In this document: positions 37,145 to 45,910 of the stretch, piece by piece
Layout of the letters: each line of letters opens with the position of its first letter
Position numbering within the stretch: position 1 is the first letter of the stretch
DNA from: an uncultured Erythrobacter sp.
GTDB lineage: Bacteria; Pseudomonadota; Alphaproteobacteria; Sphingomonadales; Sphingomonadaceae
Length of the DNA stretch: 64,000 nucleotides
Assembly: GCA_947500645.1 (NCBI GenBank)
Contig: CANMSD010000004.1
Location: forward strand, 1-64,000
Direction of reading: 5' to 3'
The notes under the pieces: model-generated
Database searches by the model: none
Told to the model about the DNA's origin: nothing
The model's input: only the letters and a program-made list of their open reading frames with translations
Position numbers and translations under genes: made by a program

Positions 37145-38128
37145 ATGCTGGAAACACCTTATCTTCTGTATCTGGGGCGGACCGATAGTCCGCTGGCAAT
37201 CAAAACCTCTCGCGGTATTGCTCAATGGCGTCCTCAGCAGTGCATCGGTGAATTTGGCGGAAACCTATCGCTCGGCCTGCCCAAAATGTCGCCGCATGAA
37301 GCGGCCAAGGCAGGCGCAAGGACGTTCGTCATCGGCCTGACCAATACCGTTGGCGATATCTCCGTGGAATGGCGGGACGACATTCTGGCTGCCATTGATG
37401 CGGGAATGGACATCGCAAGCGGCTTGCACCAGCGCCTTGGCGATGTGCCGGAGATACGTGAGAAAGCGGCAGAGAACAACGTCCGGCTGCACGACATACG
37501 CCACGATTTCGGGCAGTTGCCTCTGGGCACGGGCATTAGGCGATCCGGTAAGCGTATCTTGACCGTGGGCACCGACTGTTCGGTTGGCAAGATGTACACC
37601 GCGCTGGCAATCGAGAAAGAGCTGGCTGCACGGGGCCTCAAGGTCGATTTTCGCGCTACCGGGCAGACCGGAATATTGATCGCTGGCGACGGTATACCGG
37701 TGGATGCGGTTGTGGCCGATTTCATCGCTGGCTCGGTGGAACATCTCTGCCCCGCCAATGATGCAGATCATTGGGATGTGATTGAGGGACAGGGTTCGTT
37801 ATTCAACCCGGCCTATGCAGGCGTTTCGCTGGGGCTTCTGCACGGCGCACAGGCGGATATCCTTGTCATGTGCCACGAAGCTGGCCGCACCGAAATCAAA
37901 GACAAATCGGGCTTTCCCATACCTGACCTAAAGGAGTGCATCGATGCCAATCTCAAGTTTGGTGCGCTGACAAACCCCGGTATCAAACTCGGGGCGATTT
38001 CGCTGAATTGCCGCGTGGTCGGAGCGGACAAGGCAGACGCGCTTTGCCGCGAGTTAGAGGAACAGTTCGGCGTGCCCTGCTTCGACCCGATGGTACACGG
38101 CGCTTCTTCCTTTGCTGCGACGCGATGA
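37145..38128 (+). CDS. dgcN: DUF1611 protein, D-glutamate N-acetyltransferase DgcN-like
   Basis: A 327-residue protein of the DUF1611 family. A P-loop-like segment VGTDCSVGKMYTALAIEKEL (about 140-160) and VIEGQGSLFNPAYAG are typical. Homologues (DgcN) acetylate D-glutamate with acetyl-CoA, after which DgcA converts the product. ATG at 37145 is chosen over one at 37139 because it leaves the GGAATAGG binding site at a proper distance. It overlaps dgcA by ATGA. The function is carried over from family members with the same neighbour. Confidence 0.82.
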   Translation: MLETPYLLYLGRTDSPLAIKTSRGIAQWRPQQCIGEFGGNLSLGLPKMSPHEAAKAGARTFVIGLTNTVGDISVEWRDDILAAIDAGMDIASGLHQRLGDVPEIREKAAENNVRLHDIRHDFGQLPLGTGIRRSGKRILTVGTDCSVGKMYTALAIEKELAARGLKVDFRATGQTGILIAGDGIPVDAVVADFIAGSVEHLCPANDADHWDVIEGQGSLFNPAYAGVSLGLLHGAQADILVMCHEAGRTEIKDKSGFPIPDLKECIDANLKFGALTNPGIKLGAISLNCRVVGADKADALCRELEEQFGVPCFDPMVHGASSFAATR

Positions 38129-39120
38129 CGGTGCGCTCGCTCTCCATTGCCTGCGACACCTGGCCGCTCGCGAAGCCTTTCGTGATAGCCCGGGGTATCC
38201 GCACCGAAACGAGCACGGTCACCGTCACGATTGAAGAAGAGGGGTGTGTGGGTCGCGGAGAAGCAGTGGCTTCTCCTCGATATGGTGAAACCGATCAAAG
38301 CGTCGTTTCACAGATCGAAGGGCTACGTGCGGACATCGAGCACGGCCTTTCTCGCGACGATCTGCAAACCGCCATTCCACCGGGCGCGGCGCGCAACGCG
38401 ATCGACTGCGCGCTTTGGGATCTTGAAGCGAAGCGGTCCGGTCGCGATGTCGGGACGCTATCTAGCTTGGGATGGCCGGATAGCGTGCAAACCGTGCAGA
38501 CGATTAGCATCCTTTCGCCGCAAGAAATGTTTGCCGAAGCGCAGCGCCTGAAGAACTTTCCGGTGCTCAAGGTGAAGCTCGACGCCGACCAGATTGTCGA
38601 ACGCATATCGGCGGTCAGACAGGGGGCACCCGATGCAACTTTGCTAGTGGATGCAAATGAGAGCTGGTCGCCCGAGGTTCTGATTGCCTCTGCGCCGGTT
38701 CTAGCCACTGCTGGGATTACTATGATCGAGCAGCCTCTACCGGCGGATCGGGACGAACCATTGGCGGCTTATTCAGGTCCGTTGCCGATTTTCGCCGATG
38801 AGAGCTGCCATACCCGCGCTGACCTATCCCAAATCGCGGACCGCTATGATGGCATCAATATCAAGCTCGACAAGACCGGCGGACTGACCGAAGCAATCGC
38901 CCTGCTGCACGATGGACGAGATCGCGGACTGGATGTCATGGTCGGATGCATGGTCAGTTCTTCTTTAGGTATCGCCCCCGCCCTGTTTTTGGCCAGCCAA
39001 GCGATCTATGTCGATGTCGACGCACCGGCGCTCTTGGCATCGGATCGCGAGTTTGGTTTGCAGATCGCCGAAGGTCGGGTGTCCCCGCTCAACCCGGCGC
39101 TATGGGGTGGAAAACTATGA
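38125..39120 (+). CDS. dgcA: Enolase-superfamily dipeptide epimerase / DgcA-like racemase
   Basis: A 331-residue muconate-lactonising/dipeptide-epimerase-type enzyme. The N-terminal capping domain (about 1-110) is followed by a barrel with LKVKLDAD (catalytic lysine), VDANESW, MIEQPLP and ADESC metal ligands, and NIKLDKTGGL (second lysine). Homologues act as L-Ala-D/L-Glu epimerase or, with DgcN, as N-acetyl-D-glutamate racemase. ATGA overlaps on both sides tie it to dgcN and to the P1 peptidase. Which reaction it performs cannot be decided from sequence. Confidence 0.85.
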   Translation: MTVRSLSIACDTWPLAKPFVIARGIRTETSTVTVTIEEEGCVGRGEAVASPRYGETDQSVVSQIEGLRADIEHGLSRDDLQTAIPPGAARNAIDCALWDLEAKRSGRDVGTLSSLGWPDSVQTVQTISILSPQEMFAEAQRLKNFPVLKVKLDADQIVERISAVRQGAPDATLLVDANESWSPEVLIASAPVLATAGITMIEQPLPADRDEPLAAYSGPLPIFADESCHTRADLSQIADRYDGINIKLDKTGGLTEAIALLHDGRDRGLDVMVGCMVSSSLGIAPALFLASQAIYVDVDAPALLASDREFGLQIAEGRVSPLNPALWGGKL

Positions 39121-40271
39121 ATGAACGAGCGGACCGAATGAACACCGCGAGTCTTGCACGCAGCGCAGTCTGCGCAGCACTTGCTCTGATCGCCTCTGGC
39201 ACCATCCACGCCGAAGAGCGCGAACGCGCACGCGATATCGGCGTAGAAATCGGGATTCTCTCGCCCGGCGAGCACAATGCCATCACCGATGTCGAAGGCG
39301 TAAAGGTCGGTCATGTGACCCTGATCGACGATGAGCGGGGCATTCGCACCGGGGCGACCGCAATTCTGCCGCATGGCGGCAACCTCTATCAGGACAAGGT
39401 CCCGGCCGGCGTCTTCGTCGGCAATGGCTTCGGCAAGCTGATGGGTATCACTCAGATCCGCGAGCTCGGCGAGATAGAAACACCAATTGTGCTAACCAAC
39501 ACGCTGAACGTGCCCGAAGCGGCGAGCGCGATTATCGGTTGGACGCTAGAGCAACCTGGCAATGAATCAGTCCGCTCAGTCAATGCCGTCGTCGGCGAGA
39601 CGAACGACGGCCGCATCAATGATATTCGCGCCCGCGCGCTCACGCCGGATACAATACGACAAAGCATTCTAGATGCCGAAGATGGGCCGGTGGCAGAGGG
39701 CACCGTGGGAGCTGGAACTGGAACCGTCGCCTTTCGGTGGAAAGGCGGCATCGGAACGAGTTCGCGGCGGTTACCGAAGGAATTGGGCGGCCACACTGTC
39801 GGCGTCCTGGTTCAATCGAACTACGGCGGTGTGCTGATGGTCGATGGCGTGCGTGTCGGCGAAGCGTTGCGGCAGTTCTATTTGCGCGAACATACCGACA
39901 AGGGTGATGCCGATGGGTCCATCATGATTGTTGTCGCCACTGACGCGCCGCTGTCCGATCGCAATCTCGAACGTCTCGCGGCGCGCGCGATTGCCGGGCT
40001 GGCTCGCACAGGTGCCTCCATGTCAAACGGGTCCGGTGACTATGTGATCTCTTTCTCGACCGCTGAATCCGTTCGCAGGACTACCGAACGCCGAACCGAT
40101 ATCGCAACAATTGCCGACCTGCCGAACCGACTGTTCTCGCCATTATCGCAAGCAACCATCGAAGCTACCGAAGAGGCGATACTCAACTCGCTCTTCATGG
40201 CGACTTCACCGGCCAACTCGCAATATCAGCCCATCCCGCTGGACCGGGTGAAAGAGCTCATCGCCGACTGA
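39117..40271 (+). CDS. P1-family (DmpA/BapA-type) self-processing aminopeptidase
   Basis: An exported N-terminal-nucleophile aminopeptidase, 384 residues (DmpA 375, BapA 402). A signal peptide ends near TIHAEE (about 33). Motifs are DVEGVKVGH, VGNGFGK, GAGTGTVAFRWKGGIGTSSR and SNGSGDYV. The self-cleavage nucleophile should be Ser268 in DGSIMIVVATDAPL, giving a beta subunit of 117 residues, close to DmpA's. Family members release D-alanine or beta-amino acids from peptides. Coupled to dgcA by ATGA, it may free D-amino acids, including D-glutamyl or D-alanyl groups, from peptidoglycan fragments. Confidence 0.88.
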   Translation: MNERADRMNTASLARSAVCAALALIASGTIHAEERERARDIGVEIGILSPGEHNAITDVEGVKVGHVTLIDDERGIRTGATAILPHGGNLYQDKVPAGVFVGNGFGKLMGITQIRELGEIETPIVLTNTLNVPEAASAIIGWTLEQPGNESVRSVNAVVGETNDGRINDIRARALTPDTIRQSILDAEDGPVAEGTVGAGTGTVAFRWKGGIGTSSRRLPKELGGHTVGVLVQSNYGGVLMVDGVRVGEALRQFYLREHTDKGDADGSIMIVVATDAPLSDRNLERLAARAIAGLARTGASMSNGSGDYVISFSTAESVRRTTERRTDIATIADLPNRLFSPLSQATIEATEEAILNSLFMATSPANSQYQPIPLDRVKELIAD

Positions 40272-40281
40272 AACGTTGCAT

Positions 40282-41295
40282 CTACTCGACATGCTTGGCC
40301 GCAGCGGCTGCCATGCCCCTGTTGCGGTGCGCAACGCCTGGAACGCTTTCTACTCGCCATCGCAGAGGCACATTCAGGTCAGTGGCGGTTTCCTCCGCAA
40401 TTCTGACGAACTCGAAACCGCGCGCATAACGGTGCGGCCCCTGCAGCATGGCCTCCGGTGTTCTCCGTAAACTGCGATGCTGCTCATCGATATCCTGATC
40501 GCCCAGCAGGATGATGACGTCTTTCTGAAGAGCCTCTTGCATTGCCGTCCGAGAGATGCCTCCATCTCGCAACCCGTAGGGATAGCGCTGTTCGAAGTCC
40601 GGCATTGTGTACCACCCTGCATTAGCCGCAAGAAAACGGCTTACCCGCGCCTGGGGAACGTGGAACATGAAGCGGTGGATGAATTGCGCTCCGGCTGAAT
40701 GCCCATAGAGCGTGTAGGTCTTACGAGAGCTGCCAAGCGCTTGGACCGTGTGATCAAACACAGGCTCTATGGCGGCAAAAGTCCAGTCTTCCCTTGCGTT
40801 GTCGGTGAAGCTGCCATCCTCGGCGATGGCAATCACATTGCCACGGTTGTAGCGCTCAGCACCCGCGAAGTGCCTGCGCCCGAATTCAGGCGCAATGACC
40901 ACAAATCCGCGTTCTTGCGCGAACGGTGCCCAATCGAGAAGATAGCGGGCAGGGTTGCGTGACGCGCCGTGCATTACGAAGACGATGGGAACATTGGAAA
41001 GATCAACGCCCGATGGAACATAGGTCCAAACAGGAATGTCTGGACCAGGCCAATCAGCGAACACAAACCGGCTGACATCGCCGACTGCAAAGGGCTGCGC
41101 AGTGAATTGTGCATGGTCGACGCTCGCCTCACCGTCCGGATTGTCCGGTCTTTTATAACTCTCATATTTCTTTGCGTCGGCAGATGCTTCTACCTGAACC
41201 GACGCATCTTTAGCACTGCTCGCGCAGCCCGAAAAAGCCAGGCTCAGACAAAACGCAGTTGTCGCGAGAAGAATTTTTCCAGCCATCGTTCGCAT
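40282..41295 (-). CDS. Exported alpha/beta hydrolase lipoprotein
   Basis: A 337-residue lipoprotein (lipobox FSGC about 21-24) with an esterase/depolymerase-type alpha/beta hydrolase fold. The oxyanion-region motif is VFVMHGASRNPA, the nucleophile elbow is GHSAG, an acidic residue lies in LLGDQDID, and the histidine is in VPGVAHRN. It resembles LPQC/PHB-depolymerase-like esterases. It is convergent with the P1 peptidase gene (10 bases between stops). A second ATG at 41286 is also possible. Substrate unknown. Confidence 0.82.
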   Translation of the reverse strand: MRTMAGKILLATTAFCLSLAFSGCASSAKDASVQVEASADAKKYESYKRPDNPDGEASVDHAQFTAQPFAVGDVSRFVFADWPGPDIPVWTYVPSGVDLSNVPIVFVMHGASRNPARYLLDWAPFAQERGFVVIAPEFGRRHFAGAERYNRGNVIAIAEDGSFTDNAREDWTFAAIEPVFDHTVQALGSSRKTYTLYGHSAGAQFIHRFMFHVPQARVSRFLAANAGWYTMPDFEQRYPYGLRDGGISRTAMQEALQKDVIILLGDQDIDEQHRSLRRTPEAMLQGPHRYARGFEFVRIAEETATDLNVPLRWRVESVPGVAHRNRGMAAAAAKHVE

Positions 41296-41416
41296 ACCTC
41301 ATTGGAATATGGATCGATGAACTCTAGTCGTGCACGTGACGCCATCGCCAATGAAAAAGAGGGGATATGCGATGCGATCCGGTAATCGGTAGCACTCAAC
41401 ACATCTCGGCCAGGCA

Positions 41417-42928
41417 CTAGATATCAGCGCAGGCGCGTGAAGCCCTTTCGCCATTTTTCCTCTGTGGAATCGAACGGAGTGTGTTGAGTGCATCACGATC
41501 GAGCAAACAGCCGTTCCTGACAATTGCCTCGATCGAAAGTGTGTTGCGAATATCCTGAAGTGGATCGCGACGCAGCAGGATCAGATCGGCCTTCATGCCC
41601 GGCAAGATTGCGCCTTGTTCGCTCTCCAGACCAAAAAATATCGCAGGCGCTATCGTTGCCGCTTCCAATGCTTGAATCGGCGAAAGGCCGTGCTCGACCA
41701 TCAGGCGCAATTCTTCATGCAAACTGGCACCAGGTGTAAGGAAGCCGATAGGGGCGTCGGTCCCTGCCAAGAAGCGAGTTTCGGCATCACGCATTCTCGC
41801 GATCATGCCACGCCTCCAATCAGCATGGGCGATGTCCACTTCGCTTGGTAGCTGACCTACAAAGCGCAGGCTGCGCTTACTCCATCCTTCACCGATGTCG
41901 TCAGGCAAAAGTGCATAGGTCTCACGCCATCGCGGTTTGGCATAAAGTCTCTCGGTCGCGAATGTCGAAACCGTCAAGGTAGGCGTTTGCCACATACCGG
42001 CATCGCGCATTGCATCGATCAAGCCCGAACATTTGCCTGCGTCCTGCGCCGCAATCGCCACACCTCTTTGAGCTGCATGCAATTCACCGCGAACTGCGCG
42101 CGCTGGGCGACCCTGAGCTTGTCGGAGCAACTCAGTCCGCTGCTCATGCAGCAACTCCGCATCTTCGGCGCAACCGAGCTCGATATTGCGCAAATGCTGG
42201 ATATCGCCTGCACCCGCAGCGACCACTTCATCCAGCGACATGGATAGCGGCGGATGAAGCGCTACCCGCAGCCCCCGGTAGCGAGCGCGTTCAACCAAAG
42301 CACGGTAAGCATCTGGGGAAAGCATCTCATAAGCTTTTACGAAATCGACCCCCATCGCCGCCAGCTCATCAACTCGCCTCTGCGCGCTCTCTGCGTCGGC
42401 AGCGGCAACAGAAAGGTCGGGAGAGGAAGGAGTGCTGCCGTCATAAACTCGCTCAGCTCCATCAATCAGAGGGCCCGAAACGAACAAGTCGGGTGTTACC
42501 AGCCGCGCGTCTCCTGCCTGTTCGCGCGCCTCTTTAAGCGCATCAAGATGCCCTCCTGTATCGCGCAGATACATGACACCATGAGCCAGAGCGAGCGGAT
42601 AGAAGACTGTGTGATCGATCCCCTCCGAGTAAGTCAGGTGAACATGCGCATCCCACAAACCAGGGATCACGAATTGCCCGGTTCCATCGATTGTTTTTGA
42701 CGCGTTGTAAGATGATGCTCCGCCGCCAACCGCAATGATTGCACCGTCTCTAACGACGATATCAACACCACTTCGCTTTCCTTCAAGCGCGTCAATTGCC
42801 GTGACGTTGCGAATGATCAGGTCTGCGTCGATTCCGACGGTGGAATTGTTCTGCACTGCAGCACAGGACGTCAGCGCGACCGATACAAGCGCGATCGCTG
42901 CAATTCTCAGCGAGTGTAAGGAAATCAT
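41417..42928 (-). CDS. Exported metal-dependent amidohydrolase (imidazolonepropionase-like)
   Basis: A 503-residue lipoprotein (lipobox ALTSC about 19-23) of the amidohydrolase superfamily. Metal and active-site groups appear in order: HVH in GLWDAHVHL, lysine in DFVKAYEM, histidines in VALHPP and DIQHLRN, and aspartate in FLAGTDAPI. The C-terminal part (GAILPGMKADLILL) completes the composite beta sandwich. ATG at 42928 is chosen for the signal peptide; the upstream frame to 43069 looks non-coding. It may be a periplasmic peptidase/prolidase-like enzyme working with the D-peptide genes. Confidence 0.83.
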   Translation of the reverse strand: MISLHSLRIAAIALVSVALTSCAAVQNNSTVGIDADLIIRNVTAIDALEGKRSGVDIVVRDGAIIAVGGGASSYNASKTIDGTGQFVIPGLWDAHVHLTYSEGIDHTVFYPLALAHGVMYLRDTGGHLDALKEAREQAGDARLVTPDLFVSGPLIDGAERVYDGSTPSSPDLSVAAADAESAQRRVDELAAMGVDFVKAYEMLSPDAYRALVERARYRGLRVALHPPLSMSLDEVVAAGAGDIQHLRNIELGCAEDAELLHEQRTELLRQAQGRPARAVRGELHAAQRGVAIAAQDAGKCSGLIDAMRDAGMWQTPTLTVSTFATERLYAKPRWRETYALLPDDIGEGWSKRSLRFVGQLPSEVDIAHADWRRGMIARMRDAETRFLAGTDAPIGFLTPGASLHEELRLMVEHGLSPIQALEAATIAPAIFFGLESEQGAILPGMKADLILLRRDPLQDIRNTLSIEAIVRNGCLLDRDALNTLRSIPQRKNGERASRACADI

Positions 42929-43078
42929 GAGTCCAGAGCCCCGTCTGAATTGGACATGGTGAACGCGTCTACGGCCAGTTTTAGCAATTGAACAGTCAAC
43001 TGCGTCAGCCGTCGAGATGCGGATTAGCCAAGCCTGGACTGATTGGGCACGTGAGGCTTGCCGATCCAAAGGCAGCGC

Positions 43079-44311
43079 TTAGACAGCCTGGGCGTTGACC
43101 AAATCCTTCAGCCGCTCAGCCGATAGCAATTCATTGCGAGACACATCAATCCCTGCTTCGACCAGCTTGCGACCCTGGACGTAATCCTTCATCCGGTTCA
43201 CGCAATCGAGAGCGATGACGCGACCGGATTTAAGATAGACGATCGAGAAGCTACGCTCCGCCATATCACCCCGCACGACGGTTTCGTCATGCCCGGCCGA
43301 CAGTCCCGCGGTCTGCAGTTTCAGATCATACTGGTTCGACCAAAACCACGGCAGAGCGGAATATGTCGCGTCCGCTCCAACAATGTGACGCGCCGCAACG
43401 TTGGCCTGGTCATTGGCATTCTGCACGGATTCGAGACGAACGCGATCACCATCTGCAAACTGGTTGTGGCAGGCGGCGCAGTCTCCGATGGCGTAGATAT
43501 CGGGCAGCGAAGTGCGACACGATTCATCGACATGAACTCCATTGTCACAATCGGCACCAGCATCGGCGAGTGGCGCAATGGCAGGGATGACGCCGATCCC
43601 GACCACGATCATCTGCACTGGAAGTTCCGACCCGTCGACCAGCCTGAGCCCCTTCACCCGACCGCCCTCGCCGATCACCGCAGACACGCCAGTCTTCAGC
43701 CGCACCTCGACGCCCTGCGCCCGGTGTTCGGCCTCGTAAAAACGCGATAGCTCCTCACCAGCGACACGCGCCAATACCCGGTCGAGGGCTTCGATCAGAG
43801 TTACCTGCTTACCAAGCTTACGCAGAACTGCGGCTGCTTCCAGTCCGATATAGCCGCCGCCGACTACCGCCACAGCATCGACCGCGCCCGTTTCCGCCAT
43901 CATTTGATCTACATCGGCCCGGGTTCGGACATAATGAACGCCGGCATTATCGAAACCGGGCAGGTCAAGCTTTCTCGGGCTGGCTCCGGCGGCCCAGATC
44001 AGCTTCCCGTATTCGATCGACGCCCCATCCCCAGTGGTGAGCGCATGCGCATCCGGATCGACCGAGGTCACACGAGTGGAGAGGATCATCTTCACGTCGC
44101 GCTCATCCCAGAACTTTTCGGGTCGGATCATGATCCGCTCGAATGGCTTTTCGCCGGCGAAGTATTCCTTCGACAGCGGAGGCCGTTCGTAAGGGAACTC
44201 GGGTTCCTCACCAATGACGGCGATTGATCCTTCGAACTTGTTCTGGCGCAGCGAGATGGCAGCCTGTGCACCACCATGTCCCGCCCCGACTATCACAACA
44301 TCAAAATGCAT
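43079..44311 (-). CDS. Ferredoxin reductase-type FAD/NAD(P) oxidoreductase
   Basis: A 410-residue BphA4/CamA-like reductase. The FAD loop is [11 protein letters not shown] (about 8-18), the NAD loop is [19 protein letters not shown] (about 145-165), and the second FAD motif is [10 protein letters not shown]. It passes electrons from NAD(P)H to a ferredoxin for a Rieske oxygenase or P450. It is the only reductase candidate near the iacCD oxygenase, but no ferredoxin gene is present in the window. ATG at 44311 is preferred over the TTG at 44338. It shares the 44412 operator region divergently with the aldehyde dehydrogenase gene. Confidence 0.88.
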   Translation of the reverse strand: MHFDVVIVGAGHGGAQAAISLRQNKFEGSIAVIGEEPEFPYERPPLSKEYFAGEKPFERIMIRPEKFWDERDVKMILSTRVTSVDPDAHALTTGDGASIEYGKLIWAAGASPRKLDLPGFDNAGVHYVRTRADVDQMMAETGAVDAVAVVGGGYIGLEAAAVLRKLGKQVTLIEALDRVLARVAGEELSRFYEAEHRAQGVEVRLKTGVSAVIGEGGRVKGLRLVDGSELPVQMIVVGIGVIPAIAPLADAGADCDNGVHVDESCRTSLPDIYAIGDCAACHNQFADGDRVRLESVQNANDQANVAARHIVGADATYSALPWFWSNQYDLKLQTAGLSAGHDETVVRGDMAERSFSIVYLKSGRVIALDCVNRMKDYVQGRKLVEAGIDVSRNELLSAERLKDLVNAQAV

Positions 44312-44411
44312 CTCTGAATGACCCCACCATGTCAGCAAGACGGTTCGAACCAGCTTTGGTGTTTCGTCCGGCTGACCTCTGAAAAACGTTAGATGGAATG
44401 ATTGGAAGAGA

Positions 44412-44431
44412 TTACTTGATTTTTCAACTAA
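44412..44431. promoter_or_regulatory. 20-bp operator of the iac regulon, site A
   Basis: TTACTTGA-TTTT-TCAACTAA: an inverted repeat that fits TTASTTGA-N4-TCAASTAA with both arms intact. It lies between the divergent ferredoxin reductase and aldehyde dehydrogenase genes, centred about 54 bases before the latter's ATG. Three further copies lie at 50040, 57480 and 58709. Confidence 0.72.
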
Positions 44432-44475
44432 TATCTTCCAACCTCACTTTATCAGAGGACTCAGAAGGCGTGATA

Positions 44476-45891
44476 ATGAGCAAGACTTTCCCGATGACGA
44501 TCAATGGAGAGAGTTTAGAAACGGTGGACGCGACCGACGTTTTGAACCCAGCCACAGAGCAGGTCGTGGGTCGCGCACCCATTGGCACAGTCGATCACGT
44601 CGACAAGGCGGTAGCTGCCGCGCGGGCTGCTTTCCCAGCCTGGGCGGCGAAATCTGACGAGGAACGGCAACAGGCTTGCCGTGATATGGCCGCCGCTATC
44701 GAAGCAAATTTCCCCGAGCTCTCTCAACTTGTCACAGAGGAAACCGGCAAGACCCAGTCGGGAATGGGCGCGCAGTTCGAAGTCGGCGGAGCAATCGCAT
44801 GGACGCAGGCCACCGCCGAGATGGCGCTACCGACCGAGGCCATCCGTCAGGACGAGACGAGCGATATCGAGCTGCATTACGAGCCGATCGGCGTCTGCGG
44901 TTCGATCACACCGTGGAACTGGCCCTTGCTGATTGCGATCTGGCATGTGGTTCCTGCGATACGTATGGGCAACGCCGTCGTAATCAAGCCCTCGCCCAAC
45001 ACCCCGCTGAGCACGCTCAGGCTCGGCGAGTTGCTGCAGGATACGCTTCCTCCGGGTGTGCTGAACGTGGTCAGCGGAGGAAACGAGGTTGGAGCAGCGA
45101 TCAGCAGTCATCCCGATATCGACAAGCTCACCTTCACCGGCTCAACCCCGACCGGCAAAGCCATCATGCGTTCTTCCGCTGACAGCCTGAAGCGTCTGAC
45201 GCTCGAGTTGGGCGGAAACGATGCGGGGATCATCCTGCCCGGCAGCGAGATCAAGCCCTTGATTGAGGGCTTATTCTGGGGTTCGTTTATCAATTCGGGA
45301 CAGACCTGCGGCGCGCTGAAGCGTCTCTACGTCCATGAGGACCAGTACGAGGAAGTGTGTGAAGCGCTCGTCGCTTTCAGCACCAATATTCCCATGGGGA
45401 ATGGAATGGATGAAGCCAATCTCCTCGGGCCACTTCAGAACAAGATGCAGTTCGACATTGTCGATCGGCTGGTAGAGGATGCCAAAGTGCAGGGTTGCCG
45501 CATCTTGTGCGGCGGGGAAGCACCCGATGCGCCTGGCTATTTCTATCCCATCACGCTGATCGCGGATGCAACCGATGGCATGCAGGTGGTCGACAAGGAA
45601 CAATTCGGCCCTTGCCTACCAATCATCCGTTACACCGATCTCGATGAAGCCATTGCCGCCGCCAATGGTCTGGAAATGGGGCTCTGCGCATCTGTCTGGG
45701 GTCAGGACGGAGAACTTCTGGCCTCCGTCGCGAAGCGACTGCAGGCGGGAACCGTCTATATCAACAAGCATGCCGAGCTCGCACCGGACACGCCTTTCGG
45801 TGGGATTAAATCATCCGGCATCGGTGTCGAATTCGGCATTGAGGGCCTCAAGGCCTACACCAACATCAAAATTCTCAACAAAGCGGCTTAA
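44476..45891 (+). CDS. NAD(P)-dependent aldehyde dehydrogenase
   Basis: A 471-residue aldehyde dehydrogenase. Motifs are PWNWPL (substrate/cofactor entrance), LTLELGGNDAGII with the general-base glutamate, and NSGQTCGALKRL with the catalytic cysteine. ATG at 44476 has AGAAGGCG upstream; the 26 codons before it are unlikely coding. It is followed after 19 bases by the quinohaemoprotein alcohol dehydrogenase, so the pair would take an alcohol to its acid. The shared operator with iac genes suggests the acid may be indole-3-acetate; inference. Confidence 0.93.
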   Translation: MSKTFPMTINGESLETVDATDVLNPATEQVVGRAPIGTVDHVDKAVAAARAAFPAWAAKSDEERQQACRDMAAAIEANFPELSQLVTEETGKTQSGMGAQFEVGGAIAWTQATAEMALPTEAIRQDETSDIELHYEPIGVCGSITPWNWPLLIAIWHVVPAIRMGNAVVIKPSPNTPLSTLRLGELLQDTLPPGVLNVVSGGNEVGAAISSHPDIDKLTFTGSTPTGKAIMRSSADSLKRLTLELGGNDAGIILPGSEIKPLIEGLFWGSFINSGQTCGALKRLYVHEDQYEEVCEALVAFSTNIPMGNGMDEANLLGPLQNKMQFDIVDRLVEDAKVQGCRILCGGEAPDAPGYFYPITLIADATDGMQVVDKEQFGPCLPIIRYTDLDEAIAAANGLEMGLCASVWGQDGELLASVAKRLQAGTVYINKHAELAPDTPFGGIKSSGIGVEFGIEGLKAYTNIKILNKAA

Positions 45892-45910
45892 GCCTTCGCG
45901 GGAGAGCAAA

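Noticed and set aside
42984..43003. Fifth copy of the iac-type operator
   Set aside because: Only the TTGA-N4-TCAACT core matches; the outer bases do not, and it is not at a clear promoter.
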